Shown: piece after piece, positions 19,901 to 28,313 of the stretch
How the letters are laid out: each line of letters begins with the position of its first letter
Position numbering within the stretch: the first letter of the stretch is position 1
Source of the DNA: Bacteroidota bacterium
GTDB lineage: Bacteria; Bacteroidota; Bacteroidia; Cytophagales; Cyclobacteriaceae
Direction: 5' to 3'
NCBI GenBank assembly: GCA_016191555.1
Contig: JACPVX010000051.1
Location: forward strand, 186,001-250,000
Length of the DNA: 64,000 nt
The notes under the pieces: generated by a model
Told to the model about the DNA's origin: nothing
Databases searched by the model: none
What the model saw: the letters and a program-made list of their open reading frames with translations, nothing else
Program-made: the position numbers and the translations under genes

Positions 19901-20132
19901 GTTTGCTACTGAGTTTGCCGAGCTAGGTCACGGTTTGTTTACGTATCTGTTGATTAAGGCACTGCAAGGCGATGCAGACGGCTCACCAAAAGATGGAAAG
20001 GTTACTATTTACGAGTTGAAGTCATACTTAGATGACCAAGTGCCGGAGATGACGCGCAAGCTGAAAGGTAAGCCGCAGTATCCATACACATTTTCGAGGG
20101 GACAAGATTTTCCGGTAGTGATTGAAAATTGA
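16914..20132 (+). CDS. Exported WD40-repeat protein with C-terminal caspase (peptidase C14) domain
   Basis: 1072 aa from the ATG at 16914, chosen because it begins a signal peptide (MKYLLILLTSCFPITLSA); the frame extends upstream to 16824 without such a feature and overlaps cdaA. About 13 WD40 repeats (residues 25-640; for example DGKYLISSSTDKTARLWEV) suggest two seven-bladed propellers. An Ig-like stretch (about 720-800) links to a caspase p20 domain (about 815-1070) with histidine in FYYAGHGSM (about 904) and cysteine in IVMDACQSGGS (about 956). WD40-caspase fusions occur in cyanobacteria and Bacteroidetes, often as signalling proteins; here it is exported. A one-mismatch -7 box (TCAATTTG, 16896-16903) precedes the start. 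Role unknown. Confidence 0.9.
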   Translation: MKYLLILLTSCFPITLSAQSIETVIQKGHELAVIAVAISPDSNYVATGSRDKTIKLWELSSGREVRSFLGHETSVNAIDFSRDGKYLISSSTDKTARLWEVATGKLLFTSEEQKDFLTDVAISPNGKYFVAAGYPDSAIVVDIAAKKIVKKIGVNADQGLGSGVNISFSPDGNWIAFGEDNRTATVYQTNTWKQVYKFQKEEGWCGGCGTQVVFGRDSKSFFMASHNGEVKSYDLADGKLKHMYMENVDELRSIDVSHDNQTLLVSTKTDASVWDIHSGKELAKINPASNEDLNEACFTIDGKSIIFTSNENTAAIWNIKQNKATRLLTGFLNQRDKGGITYNYNDMWERDIYDYIRFKNNLLITTDGTELIKGKFGKKLKRWNMATGKTSMEYVGHQKGVVCYALSSDGKRLLSGGGDGKLVVWDVVKGDTLQSIQSYDHPVLDVHFNADETQIISSSWDGTMKIHDIKSGKRIHYFDFDRQLGSAYNVLWSPNDLYVFSSHGKFLKMWEVDTHAEVRNFVGHSELISSLSLSADGKTLMSTSRDGSARLWDIGTGLMTRKMVNDGATHAGIFSADSKSIYTAGSDRLIRQWDIATSKVIRVFEGHKSDISTLRLHPNGKMLISYSVDGSTKFWDLQSGKEFFEHIHFGERDWMVKNPEGYFNGTDNARQYIHFVDGMKTYSVDQFFDEFYRPDLLPKIFTERGGVEDNKGVQGKLNQSPPPFVKVAALLSSDPTKAEVFIKMTDRGAGVKELKLFHNGKRVAVSSEVIFPKGKDQSTTVKASVSLVGGTNTFTATATNQDRVESDPAAVELFSETSSKNSTCYILAVGINQYKNSKLTLSYAKPDAESFGKVMDEKGKLFKNVVMKTLYDADASKSSILAALDELSTKINQEDVFIFYYAGHGSMVDNQFFFIPTESSRLYDLSSLRKEAIEASVLQEKFRAIKALKQLIVMDACQSGGSVELLANRGAAEEKAIAQLSRSAGIHVMASAGSEQFATEFAELGHGLFTYLLIKALQGDADGSPKDGKVTIYELKSYLDDQVPEMTRKLKGKPQYPYTFSRGQDFPVVIEN

Positions 20133-20192
20133 GAAAACGTTTTTGTAAATTAGAAACGCATCTTGGTTAAATGACGGTTTTGGCAATTGGAA

Positions 20193-20621
20193 ATGAAAGA
20201 AGTCAGCAAGGCAAAATTTTATGTGGTCAAGTATTTTTTTCTGGCTTTTGCAATTTTGCAGGCTTCGGTAGCCACCGTGTTGCTTTTTCAATTTCAGGAT
20301 ACCCCTCGTAACCGAGCCATCGTTGCTACCATTTTTTTGTTTAGCATTATTCTATTCTCCATTCAAGTAGTAGTGAGCGATAAATTAAAGCGCGTAGCCA
20401 TCAGCAAAAAGAAAGTTATCATTTTGAATGGAGCGAAAAGAAAAAGCTATGCATGGTCGGAAGTGAAGGATGTCAAATTTTTTGCGTTGCTTAATCTCTA
20501 CAGTCTAAAAATAAAGGGAAAGTCCGGGAGAATTTATTTTCTACCAAACTCCCCCCAAACCATTTTAGGAGTGCCCTCTTCGATGCCTGATTTTCTTCAA
20601 AAGAAGATTAGTAAGGCCTGA
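20193..20621 (+). CDS. Small membrane protein with PH-like C-terminal region
   Basis: 142 aa from the ATG at 20193 (a TTG two codons earlier is less likely). Two hydrophobic helices (YFFLAFAILQASVATVLLF and a second around residues 45-65) form a hairpin, followed by a strand-rich cytoplasmic region (about 70-140) with KVIILNGAKRKSYAWSEV and KSGRIYFLPN, reminiscent of the bacterial PH-domain membrane proteins. The exact family is not recognised. It lies 60 bp after the WD40-caspase gene and converges on kbl; a short hairpin (TAAGCC/GGCTTA, 20628-20649) between them may serve as a weak terminator. Confidence 0.65.
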   Translation: MKEVSKAKFYVVKYFFLAFAILQASVATVLLFQFQDTPRNRAIVATIFLFSIILFSIQVVVSDKLKRVAISKKKVIILNGAKRKSYAWSEVKDVKFFALLNLYSLKIKGKSGRIYFLPNSPQTILGVPSSMPDFLQKKISKA

Positions 20622-20646
20622 TTGTAATAAGCCGTATTTAATTGGC

Positions 20647-21843
20647 TTACTTCACTACCCCCAATTCTTTTCCAACTTCGGTAAATGCCTGGATAGCTTT
20701 ATCCAGATGATGTCTTTCATGTCCTGCTGATATCTGAACTCGAATCCGTGCTTTTCCTTTGGCTACCACCGGGAAGAAAAATCCGATCACGTAAATACCT
20801 TTCTCTAATAATTTCTCCGCAAACTTTTGTGCAAGGGGCGCTTCGTATAGCATGATCGGCACAATCGGATGTACACCCGGTTTAATATCAAAGCCGGCTT
20901 TGGTCATCTCCTCACGGAAATATTTTGTGTTCACTTCCAACTTATCCCGTAAGGCGGTAGTCTCCGACAACATATTGAAAATTTCAATCGAAGCCCCAAC
21001 GATAGAAGGAGCCAGTGTATTGGAAAACAAATAAGGTCTGGAGCGCTGACGCAACATCTCGATAATTTCTTTCTTACCAGATGTAAATCCACCGGATGCA
21101 CCGCCCAACGCTTTTCCCAATGTGCCTGTGATAATATCCACGCGATCTAGCACACCGCAATATTCCGGAACTCCTCTGCCCGTTTTTCCAATGAAGCCCA
21201 TCGAGTGACATTCATCAGTCATCACCAAAGCCTCATACTGATCCGCCAAATCGCAAATCTTATCCATTTGCGCGATTGTGCCGTCCATCGAAAAAGCACC
21301 ATCAGTAACGATAATGATTTGGTTGGCGCCTGCTTTTCGGGCGTCTTCCAATTGCGTTTTCAAATCCGCCATGTCATTGTGCTTGTAGCGATAGCGCATC
21401 GCTTTACAAAGACGCACACCGTCAATGATGGACGCGTGGTTCAGCTCATCCGAAATAATGGCATCTTTTTCACCAAATAGCGGCTCGAATACACCGCCAT
21501 TCGCATCAAATGCGGCTGCATAGAGAATCGTATCCTCCGTACCTAAAAATTCAGATATCTTCTTTTCTAATTCTTTGTGGATATCCTGCGTGCCGCAGAT
21601 AAAGCGCACCGATGACATGCCAAACCCATGTGTATCAATTGCCTTTTTCGCAGCTTCGATTACACGAGGGTGAGATGAAAGCCCCAGATAATTATTCGCG
21701 CAAAAGTTTACAACCGCTTTGCCATCAGCTGTTTTTATGTCCGCTGCCTGTGGGGTGATGATGATCCGCTCTTTCTTAAAAAGGCCTGCTTCTTGAATGG
21801 TGGCTAACTCTTTTTCCAATACGGGTTGTAGTCTTTTATACAT
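20647..21843 (-). CDS. kbl: Glycine C-acetyltransferase (2-amino-3-ketobutyrate CoA ligase)
   Basis: 398 aa PLP enzyme of the alpha-oxoamine synthase family, the usual length for Kbl. It cleaves 2-amino-3-oxobutyrate with CoA to glycine and acetyl-CoA. Seen: the [18 protein letters not shown]-terminal motif, [15 protein letters not shown] [11 protein letters not shown], the TDECHSMGF segment, and the PLP lysine in [14 protein letters not shown]. It is divergent from an SDR-type threonine dehydrogenase gene, completing threonine catabolism and confirming Kbl rather than BioF. A perfect -7 box (TAGATTTG on this strand, 21875-21868) precedes it. Confidence 0.95.
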   Translation of the reverse strand: MYKRLQPVLEKELATIQEAGLFKKERIIITPQAADIKTADGKAVVNFCANNYLGLSSHPRVIEAAKKAIDTHGFGMSSVRFICGTQDIHKELEKKISEFLGTEDTILYAAAFDANGGVFEPLFGEKDAIISDELNHASIIDGVRLCKAMRYRYKHNDMADLKTQLEDARKAGANQIIIVTDGAFSMDGTIAQMDKICDLADQYEALVMTDECHSMGFIGKTGRGVPEYCGVLDRVDIITGTLGKALGGASGGFTSGKKEIIEMLRQRSRPYLFSNTLAPSIVGASIEIFNMLSETTALRDKLEVNTKYFREEMTKAGFDIKPGVHPIVPIMLYEAPLAQKFAEKLLEKGIYVIGFFFPVVAKGKARIRVQISAGHERHHLDKAIQAFTEVGKELGVVK

Positions 21844-21867
21844 AGCTGTCTTTTTTTAATGATGGCA

Positions 21868-21875
21868 CAAATCTA
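21868..21875 (-). promoter_or_regulatory. -7 promoter box for kbl
   Basis: On the minus strand TAGATTTG matches TAnnTTTG, 25 bp before the kbl start codon, predicting a short leader. No TTTG lies 17-23 bp upstream, so this is a -7-only call. Confidence 0.45.
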
Positions 21876-21880
21876 CAAAT

Positions 21881-21908
21881 CGTAGCCCGTAATTCGTACA
21901 TCGTAAAT
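21881..21908. repeat. Four tandem heptads of CGTANNN between kbl and tdh
   Basis: CGTAGCC, CGTAATT, CGTACAT and CGTAAAT follow each other with an exact 7-bp period in the divergent intergenic region. The first four bases are invariant and the last three vary. Confidence 0.7.
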
Positions 21909-21941
21909 TTCCCTAACTTCGCCCCCGCATTCGATTTAAGT

Positions 21942-22901
21942 ATGAAGAAAACGAAAGTTTTATTGATAGGCGCGGGCGGGCAGCTTGGCTCTGAACTTAC
22001 CCAAGGTTTGTGGCGCATTTACGGCCAGGAAAATGTTATCGCTTCCGACATCAAAGATGCTCAGGGTATTTTGAAGGAAGGCCCGTATGAGAAGTTTGAT
22101 GTAATGCAACGCGACAAATTGTTTGAGTTGCTCAAGAAAAACGAAATCACGCAAGTATATCACTTGGCTGCATTGCTCTCCGCGACAGGCGAAAAGGATC
22201 CTCGATGGGCATGGAAATTGAATATGGAAAGTTTGCTTTTTGTGCTGGAAGCTGCTCATGAACTGAAGCTTCACAAAGTATACTGGCCCAGTTCCATTGC
22301 CGCCTTTGGACCAACTACACCCAAGCAAAATACACCACAAGATACCATCATGGACCCCACTACGGTTTATGGAATCACCAAACTGGCGGGTGAGCTGTGG
22401 TGCGAATACTACTTCCGTAGATACGGAGTTGATGTTAGGAGCTTGCGCTACCCTGGATTGATCGGCTACAAGACACCACCGGGTGGCGGCACAACCGATT
22501 ATGCAGTTGATATTTATTTCAAAGCGCTAAAAGAAAAAAAGTATGAATGTTTTTTAGCACCTGATACCTATTTGCCCATGATGTATATGGATGACGCGGT
22601 GAAGGCCACCATTGATCTGATGGAAGCGCCCGCTGAAAAAGTGAAGGTGCGTACGAGTTATAATATTGGTGCGATGAGTTTTTGCCCGGCACAAGTTGCA
22701 TCTACTATTAAGAAGCATGTTCCTGATTTTGAGATTTCATACAAACCTGATTTCCGACAGGCTATTGCTGACTCCTGGCCCAAGTCGATCGATGATGCTA
22801 CTGCCAGACAAGACTGGGGGTGGAAGCATCAATTTGGATTAGAAGAGATGACGGCAGAAATTTTACAGAACCTGAAGGCAAACCCGGAATATCTTCATTA
22901 G
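21942..22901 (+). CDS. tdh: L-threonine 3-dehydrogenase, SDR (epimerase-like) type
   Basis: 319 aa extended short-chain dehydrogenase, NAD-dependent, oxidising L-threonine to 2-amino-3-oxobutyrate. Rossmann glycine motif LLIGAGGQLGSEL at residue 5; catalytic Y-x3-K in VYGITKLAGE at about residue 143; the PGGGTTDYAVDIYFKAL segment (about 187-204) is characteristic of SDR-type threonine dehydrogenases rather than sugar epimerases. This type, distinct from the zinc MDR-type Tdh of E. coli, is typical of Bacteroidetes. Divergent kbl provides the next enzyme. A one-mismatch -7 box (TAACTTCG, 21914-21921) lies upstream. Confidence 0.93.
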   Translation: MKKTKVLLIGAGGQLGSELTQGLWRIYGQENVIASDIKDAQGILKEGPYEKFDVMQRDKLFELLKKNEITQVYHLAALLSATGEKDPRWAWKLNMESLLFVLEAAHELKLHKVYWPSSIAAFGPTTPKQNTPQDTIMDPTTVYGITKLAGELWCEYYFRRYGVDVRSLRYPGLIGYKTPPGGGTTDYAVDIYFKALKEKKYECFLAPDTYLPMMYMDDAVKATIDLMEAPAEKVKVRTSYNIGAMSFCPAQVASTIKKHVPDFEISYKPDFRQAIADSWPKSIDDATARQDWGWKHQFGLEEMTAEILQNLKANPEYLH

Positions 22902-22959
22902 GTCGGTTGCTAGTTCTGACTTAATTTAAACGTATATTCCAGAGACCACACGAGATACA

Positions 22960-24399
22960 ATGTCTAAGTTAAAAAAGCTGGCTGGGGAAACCGTTTTATA
23001 CGGATTTGGGAGCATTTTTCCCCGGATGCTTAATTTTTTACTTGTACCTCTGCACACCATCAATACTTTCAGCACCGCTGAATATGGCATTTTTACCAAG
23101 TTGATGGCATTTGTTGCCTTTATTAATGTGGTGTTTACATTCGGTATGGAGACTGCTTTTTTTCGATTCTCCTCCAAACCCGATGCTAATCCAAAACAAG
23201 TATTTAACCTGACACAAACTTGCGTGTTGTTGGTGAGCATCCCCTTGTCGGTGATCTTTATTGTTTTTTCGTTACCAATTTCAGAATCGCTTGGTGTAGT
23301 ACATCATCCGGAATTTATTGTGTGGCTTACGCTGATCATGCTTACCGATGCGGTGGTGGCTATTCCTTTTGCACAACTGCGACTTCAGAAAAAGGCGTTA
23401 CAATTCGCCTTATTCAAAATTGTGAATGTACTCGTGCTGTTGGGACTCAACTACTATTTTTTGAAATTCGATTATGACCCATCCATTAACATTGGGTATG
23501 TCTTTTTAGCCAACCTCATCGCGAATTCACTTTTTATTCTGTTTTTCTTGCGCACGCTTTTGCAATGGCGCCCCGCCTACGACAAAACCATTTCTCCGGC
23601 CATGTTGCAATATGCCTATCCGGTTATGCTCACGGGTGTGGCCGGAATGACCAACGAGATGTTTTCGCGTACGATGTTGGATCAATGGTTGCCAAAGAAT
23701 TTCTACGGAGGTATTACCAATCAACAAGCGGGAGGAATTTTTGGTGCTTGCTACAAATTTGCCGTGTTGATGAATTTGGGGATTCAGGCATTTCGCTATG
23801 CGGCAGAACCTTTCTTTTTTTCAAACGCTGCTGATAAAAATTCGCCAGATCTCTTTGCGAAAGTCAATCACTATTTTGTGGTGACAGGTTGTGTTGTGCT
23901 GCTGGGTATCAGTTTAAATCTGGACATACTTCAAAATTTTATTGGCACCGACTTTCGATCAGGCATGCACATCGTTCCAATATTGCTGATGGCTTATTTG
24001 CTTCTTGGCATCTACTATAATTTCAGTGTGTGGTTCAAGCTTACCGACAAAACTTATTTTGGCACTCTCATCACCTTGGGTGGAGCGCTTGTCACCATAG
24101 CCGGCAACTATTGGTTAATCCCAATCTTGGGTTTTACGGGTAGCAGTTGGGCTGCCCTGTTTTGTTATGCATTTATGGCCATTATCTGCTATTACTTTGG
24201 TCAAAAATTTTTTCCGATTCCTTATCAGGTTATCAAAATGATGAGTTACCTGGTCATTACTTTTCTCATTGCGATGCTGGTCAATGCATTTCCCATTTCC
24301 AATGTGTGGACATCTACAGGTTTTCATGGGTTGGTCTTCGGTGCCTACTTATTAGCGGTTTACCTGATCGAGCGTCCGAATTGGAATAAGGCAGATTAG
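22960..24399 (+). CDS. Polysaccharide/lipid-linked oligosaccharide flippase (MATE/MOP superfamily)
   Basis: 479 aa integral membrane protein with about 12-14 hydrophobic segments across its whole length and the MOP-superfamily opening (LKKLAGETVLYGFGSIFPRM, residues 3-22). Such Wzx-like proteins move undecaprenyl-linked or other lipid-linked saccharides across the inner membrane. Bacteroidetes members of this subgroup are usually not next to glycosyltransferase clusters, as here, so the substrate is unclear; peptidoglycan or O-antigen precursors are both possible. It lies 58 bp after tdh and 71 bp before a TPR/lipoprotein/EnvC-like operon, with which it may be functionally linked in envelope synthesis. 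Confidence 0.85.
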   Translation: MSKLKKLAGETVLYGFGSIFPRMLNFLLVPLHTINTFSTAEYGIFTKLMAFVAFINVVFTFGMETAFFRFSSKPDANPKQVFNLTQTCVLLVSIPLSVIFIVFSLPISESLGVVHHPEFIVWLTLIMLTDAVVAIPFAQLRLQKKALQFALFKIVNVLVLLGLNYYFLKFDYDPSINIGYVFLANLIANSLFILFFLRTLLQWRPAYDKTISPAMLQYAYPVMLTGVAGMTNEMFSRTMLDQWLPKNFYGGITNQQAGGIFGACYKFAVLMNLGIQAFRYAAEPFFFSNAADKNSPDLFAKVNHYFVVTGCVVLLGISLNLDILQNFIGTDFRSGMHIVPILLMAYLLLGIYYNFSVWFKLTDKTYFGTLITLGGALVTIAGNYWLIPILGFTGSSWAALFCYAFMAIICYYFGQKFFPIPYQVIKMMSYLVITFLIAMLVNAFPISNVWTSTGFHGLVFGAYLLAVYLIERPNWNKAD

Positions 24400-24470
24400 A
24401 GGCACATTTTGCCACTTGAATACCCGAAAAATCGATTAATTTTACAGATTCAAATTACCCGTATACAAAG

Positions 24471-26228
24471 GTGCGCGCCATTACTTTAATCCTGATGCTG
24501 TATTTGCTGCTGCTGGCGGATTTTAATGCTATGGGTCAGCGCGATAAGCGCAAAAAAGGAGGTGAGCCGGTCTCCAAGGCGGTACGCGCCAGCGAGGCTG
24601 AGGCAGTCTTTACAGAAGGTGAAAAGTTTTTTATCCTCGAAGACTATTCAAAGGCGCTCCTCTACTTTTTACGCGCCTACGAGATCGACTCTGAAAATGC
24701 AGCCATCGCTTACAAAATTGCCGAGGTATTAGTCAAGAGCAACAAAGACGAAGATCTGGTCAAGGCCACTACTTACATTGAGCAAGCACTGCGCCTCGAA
24801 AAAAAGAATAAGTATTATTATATCCTGGCCTCCAATATTTACAATAGTCAAGGGCTTTTCTCAAAATCTGCAGCAGTGCTGGAGACCATGATTAAAGAAG
24901 TGCCCCAAACGGAAGACTATTTGTATGAGCTGGCCAGCATCTATTTATTTGATAAGAAAGAAGCGGAAGCGCTGAAGGTTTACAATCGGGCCGAAAGCAT
25001 CTTAGGCATCCACGAAATTTCTTCGTTGCAGAAGCAACGTATCTTTTTAGATCAGGGTAAAGTGGACGAAGCCATCAAAGAAGGCGAAAAATTAATTGAA
25101 GCCTTTCCGGAAGAAGAAAGGTATGTGTTGGCATTAGCCGAAACATTATCACAGAGCAAGCAGACAAACCGTGCGATCATCTACCTCGAAAAATATTTAA
25201 AGGACAACCCAACATCTTCAGCCGGCAAAATGCTTTTGGGTGGACTTTATCGCGATAATGGAAGCGAAGAAAAATCGCGCGTTTTGGTGACGGAATTATT
25301 CAACGATCCTAAATCGACCGTGACCAGCAAACTGATTATGTTGGGAACTTACAATGCAACATTAGCGCAAGCGCGTAGCAACGGAAAGGCAGATACTAAT
25401 CTCGAAAATTTTGTTGTTGGATTATACAATAAGCTGGAACAAACAGATCCTTCTGACGCGAATGTACAATTAGCAGGTGGTGATTTATTTATGTCGTTGG
25501 ATAAACCAGGCGAAGCCAAAGAAAGATATTTAAAGTCCATTCGGTTAGGAACAAAAAGCTACGAAGCGTGGCAGAACTTGTTGTATTTGGAAACACAGGA
25601 GAAGCAGTACGATAGCGTAATCATGCATGCCGAAGAAGCATTAGAAGTTTTTCCAAATCAGTCGGATGTTTATTACTTCAATGGATATGCTCATTTGCGT
25701 AAGCGCGATTACCGAAGCGCTACTCCCATGTTGGAGCAAGCGAAAAGATTATCAAAAAACAATGAACAACAAGTAGCGGAAATCAATAGTATGTTGGGCG
25801 ATGCCTATCAGGCAATGAAAGAATACGATAAGTCAGCGAAGGCCTATGACGAAGCCTTGGCCTTCAACCCGATGAACGATATTGTATTGAACAATTACAG
25901 TTACTATTTATCGTTACGCAAAGCCGACTTAGAAAAAGCAGAAAAGATGTCATCGCTGTTGGTGAAGAACCACCCCGATAATATTTCTTACCTTGATACC
26001 CATGCGTGGGTTTTATATAATCGCGAGAAATACAAAGAAGCAAAGAAAGTAATAGAGCGTGCTCTTACTTTGGATAAACCTTCTGCAATTAATTATGAGC
26101 ATTATGGTGATATCTTATTTCAGTTAGGCGATGTAGAAGAGGCGGTGGAGCAATGGCGCAAAGCAAAGTCCATGGGCAGTCTCAATCAAGAAATCGACAA
26201 GAAAATTGCAAACCGTAAAATACTTTAA
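24471..26228 (+). CDS. Exported TPR protein
   Basis: 585 aa with a GTG start preceding a signal peptide (ITLILMLYLLLLADFNAMG). Almost the entire mature protein consists of tetratricopeptide repeats (about 12-14 copies, for example ALLYFLRAYEIDSENAAIAY and AAKAYDEALAFNP-like KSAKAYDEALAFNP). Its final ATG-overlap with the next gene (TAATG-type junction at 26225-26230) shows translational coupling to the DUF4292 lipoprotein gene. The order TPR protein, DUF4292 lipoprotein, EnvC-like protein is conserved in many Bacteroidetes, suggesting a scaffold for cell-wall or outer-membrane assembly. Individual function has not been assigned. Confidence 0.88.
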   Translation: MRAITLILMLYLLLLADFNAMGQRDKRKKGGEPVSKAVRASEAEAVFTEGEKFFILEDYSKALLYFLRAYEIDSENAAIAYKIAEVLVKSNKDEDLVKATTYIEQALRLEKKNKYYYILASNIYNSQGLFSKSAAVLETMIKEVPQTEDYLYELASIYLFDKKEAEALKVYNRAESILGIHEISSLQKQRIFLDQGKVDEAIKEGEKLIEAFPEEERYVLALAETLSQSKQTNRAIIYLEKYLKDNPTSSAGKMLLGGLYRDNGSEEKSRVLVTELFNDPKSTVTSKLIMLGTYNATLAQARSNGKADTNLENFVVGLYNKLEQTDPSDANVQLAGGDLFMSLDKPGEAKERYLKSIRLGTKSYEAWQNLLYLETQEKQYDSVIMHAEEALEVFPNQSDVYYFNGYAHLRKRDYRSATPMLEQAKRLSKNNEQQVAEINSMLGDAYQAMKEYDKSAKAYDEALAFNPMNDIVLNNYSYYLSLRKADLEKAEKMSSLLVKNHPDNISYLDTHAWVLYNREKYKEAKKVIERALTLDKPSAINYEHYGDILFQLGDVEEAVEQWRKAKSMGSLNQEIDKKIANRKIL

Positions 26229-27004
26229 TGAGCAGACACTTCATTCTCCTTTCGTATTTCAAGAGCCAAGCATGGATCATTTTCTGCGCAGCTGTGTTGC
26301 TAGTGAGCTGTAGCAGAAAAGCGGTGCCCACATTACCACTTCCCCCTAAGTCAATTGATATTCAGGAAATTGATTTCGAATACTTTCATGGGAAGGCTCG
26401 ATTAAATTTTAAAGACAACACAAAGGAGCGAGAAGTGAAGGCAAATATTCGTATCAGGAAAGACAGCGTAATCTGGATGACCTTTTCAGTGATTGGTGTG
26501 CAAGGTGGTAAGGCGTTAATCAATAAAGATTCTATTACGATCGTGAGTTCACTTAATAAAGAATATTATGTTTACTCCTATGAAGAGCTTTCGAAGCGAT
26601 TCAATTTCAAGATTGATTTCTATGTGATTCAGGCGGCCATGTTGGGCAACCTGATCATCCCAAAGCATTCCATAGATGATATTCAGGAGGAAGAAAGATT
26701 TAACCGACTTTTGCAAAGTCAGGGAACCGTGGGAATTAAAAATTTCATAAACAAAGAAACCAAGAAGCTGGAAATGGTGGAGTTGAACGAGTCAAGCACA
26801 GGTAATCTATTGAAGCTTGATTACTCGGATTTTCAGCCGGTGGGCGATAAGTTATTTCCGTACAAGGGTGTGATTGATGTGTTGTACAAGTCACAGAAGG
26901 GCTTAGTGAACAACACCATTGTATTCGAATACAGCAAAGCCGAAGTAGGCGATCGCGAACTCCGTTTTCCTTTCAATATTCCCAAGCGATATGATCGCAG
27001 GTAG
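26228..27004 (+). CDS. DUF4292 lipoprotein (LolA/LolB-like fold family)
   Basis: 258 aa. A lipobox LVSC places the acylated cysteine at residue 28, so the protein is anchored to a membrane facing the periplasm. The body begins with IDFEYFHGKARLNFKDN (about residue 48) and contains IWMTFSVIGVQGGKALI, matching DUF4292, whose fold is of the LolA/LolB outer-membrane lipoprotein carrier type. It may thus bind lipid or lipoproteins; this is inference from the family. The start overlaps the TPR gene and its end overlaps the EnvC-like gene by 14 bp, indicating a tightly coupled operon. Confidence 0.87.
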   Translation: MSRHFILLSYFKSQAWIIFCAAVLLVSCSRKAVPTLPLPPKSIDIQEIDFEYFHGKARLNFKDNTKEREVKANIRIRKDSVIWMTFSVIGVQGGKALINKDSITIVSSLNKEYYVYSYEELSKRFNFKIDFYVIQAAMLGNLIIPKHSIDDIQEEERFNRLLQSQGTVGIKNFINKETKKLEMVELNESSTGNLLKLDYSDFQPVGDKLFPYKGVIDVLYKSQKGLVNNTIVFEYSKAEVGDRELRFPFNIPKRYDRR

Positions 27005-28232
27005 GTTAATTACAATTTCGATTTTCTTTTTCTTTCTATCGACTTTTTCCTATGCGCAAAAGTCGAAAGCACAGCTACAGCGTGAAAAGCAAGAGAACTT
27101 GAAAAAAATTCAGGAGACCGAGAAAATCCTAACCGAAACAACTACCGAAAAGAAAAACTCCATTGGTGAATTAAGCGCACTGAATAAGCGTATCGAGCAA
27201 CAAGAAGTGTTGATGATTTCTATTAACGCAGAAATCGAATTGCTAGACTATGATATCGAAGAAGATAATCAAATCATCACCTCGCTGGAGAACGATGTAG
27301 ACAAGTTGAAGAAGGAATATGCGGCCATGATATTTGTTGCACAAAAAGCAAGTGGTAAGATCGATCGGCTCACATTTTTGTTTTCAGCTAGTTCGTTTGA
27401 TCAGTTGTTGATGCGCCTGAAGTACATGGAACAATACGGCAAGGCGCGCCAGGAGCAAGCCGAAGCCATTGCTAAAGTGCAGCAATTATTGGCTGAACAG
27501 GTGCGCCAGACAGAATTGAAGAGGAACGAGAAAAAGGACTTATTGGCGGAAGAAGAGAAAGAAAACAATCAACTGGCAGGTCTAAAGAAAAAACAAAAGA
27601 CGCTGGTGAAATCATTGGAGAAAGAAGAGAAGCGATTGCGAAAAGATTTGTTGGAAACCAAAAAAGCGATTATTGAGCTCGACAATTTGATTGCTAAAAT
27701 TATTAAAGAGGAGATAGAGCGCGCTGCAGCAGAAGCAAAACGCTTAAGGGAATTAAAAGCAAAAGCGAATAAAAAGGCTGAAGAAACAAAGGAAACTGAA
27801 GATGCTGAAGCGAACCTCGCCTTATCAGTATCATTTGAAGAAAACAAAGCAAAATTTCCTTGGCCTGCAGATGGATTTATTTCTCAAAAATTTGGGAGAC
27901 AGCGCCACCCCGTTTTGAAGGGAATCGAAATTCAGAATAATGGAATTAACATTCAGACAAAACTCGGGGAAGAAGTCAAAACGATTTTTAATGGAGAGGT
28001 GCGGGAAATTGCATTTGTTCAAGGGTTTGGAAAAACGATCATTGTAAGCCATGGCGAATTCTTTACCGTCTATTCCGGGCTTCGAGAAGTCACTGTTCGT
28101 AAAGGACAAAAGGTTACCACCAATACTCAGATTGGAATCATCGGTGCCAATAGCGAAGGTGTTCCGGAATTAAGATTTCAAATTTTCCAAAGTATGACTC
28201 CACTCGATCCACAGCAGTGGCTTCGGAACTAA
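26991..28232 (+). CDS. EnvC-like murein hydrolase activator with degenerate LytM domain
   Basis: 413 aa. A signal peptide (ISIFFFFLSTFSYAQ) precedes long coiled coils rich in K/E (about residues 22-265), then a LytM/M23 domain (about 290-410: PADGFISQKFGRQRHPVLKG). The zinc ligands of active M23 enzymes are missing: the usual HxGxD position reads NNGINI and the usual HxH strand reads VYSGL. This matches EnvC, which does not cut peptidoglycan but activates amidases at the septum. Coupling by overlap to the DUF4292 lipoprotein suggests joint work in daughter-cell separation or envelope remodelling. An amidase gene is not in the window. Confidence 0.88.
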   Translation: MIAGRLITISIFFFFLSTFSYAQKSKAQLQREKQENLKKIQETEKILTETTTEKKNSIGELSALNKRIEQQEVLMISINAEIELLDYDIEEDNQIITSLENDVDKLKKEYAAMIFVAQKASGKIDRLTFLFSASSFDQLLMRLKYMEQYGKARQEQAEAIAKVQQLLAEQVRQTELKRNEKKDLLAEEEKENNQLAGLKKKQKTLVKSLEKEEKRLRKDLLETKKAIIELDNLIAKIIKEEIERAAAEAKRLRELKAKANKKAEETKETEDAEANLALSVSFEENKAKFPWPADGFISQKFGRQRHPVLKGIEIQNNGINIQTKLGEEVKTIFNGEVREIAFVQGFGKTIIVSHGEFFTVYSGLREVTVRKGQKVTTNTQIGIIGANSEGVPELRFQIFQSMTPLDPQQWLRN

Positions 28233-28238
28233 ATGATA

Positions 28239-28262
28239 AAGGCGGGCTCCTCAGCCCGCCTT
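28239..28262. terminator. GC-rich hairpin between the convergent envC-like and clpB genes
   Basis: A 10-bp perfect stem (AAGGCGGGCT/AGCCCGCCTT) with a 4-nt loop lies 6 bp after the EnvC-like stop and about 50 bp beyond the clpB stop. It lacks a proper T-run on either strand, so it may be a weak bidirectional terminator or an RNA-stabilising stem. Confidence 0.65.
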
Positions 28263-28313
28263 ACCCAAAACTACCCACCTAGTAGATGGATACCACTAAA
28301 CAATGACTATCAT

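Noticed and set aside
5419..20132. A known caspase-based antiphage defence system
   Set aside because: The proteins carry signal peptides and no gasdermin, reverse transcriptase, CRISPR or nucleotide-sensor partner is present; evidence does not reach a named system.
20628..20649. Intrinsic terminator between the small membrane protein and kbl
   Set aside because: Only a 6-bp stem with no T-run; mentioned in the gene entry but too weak to list.
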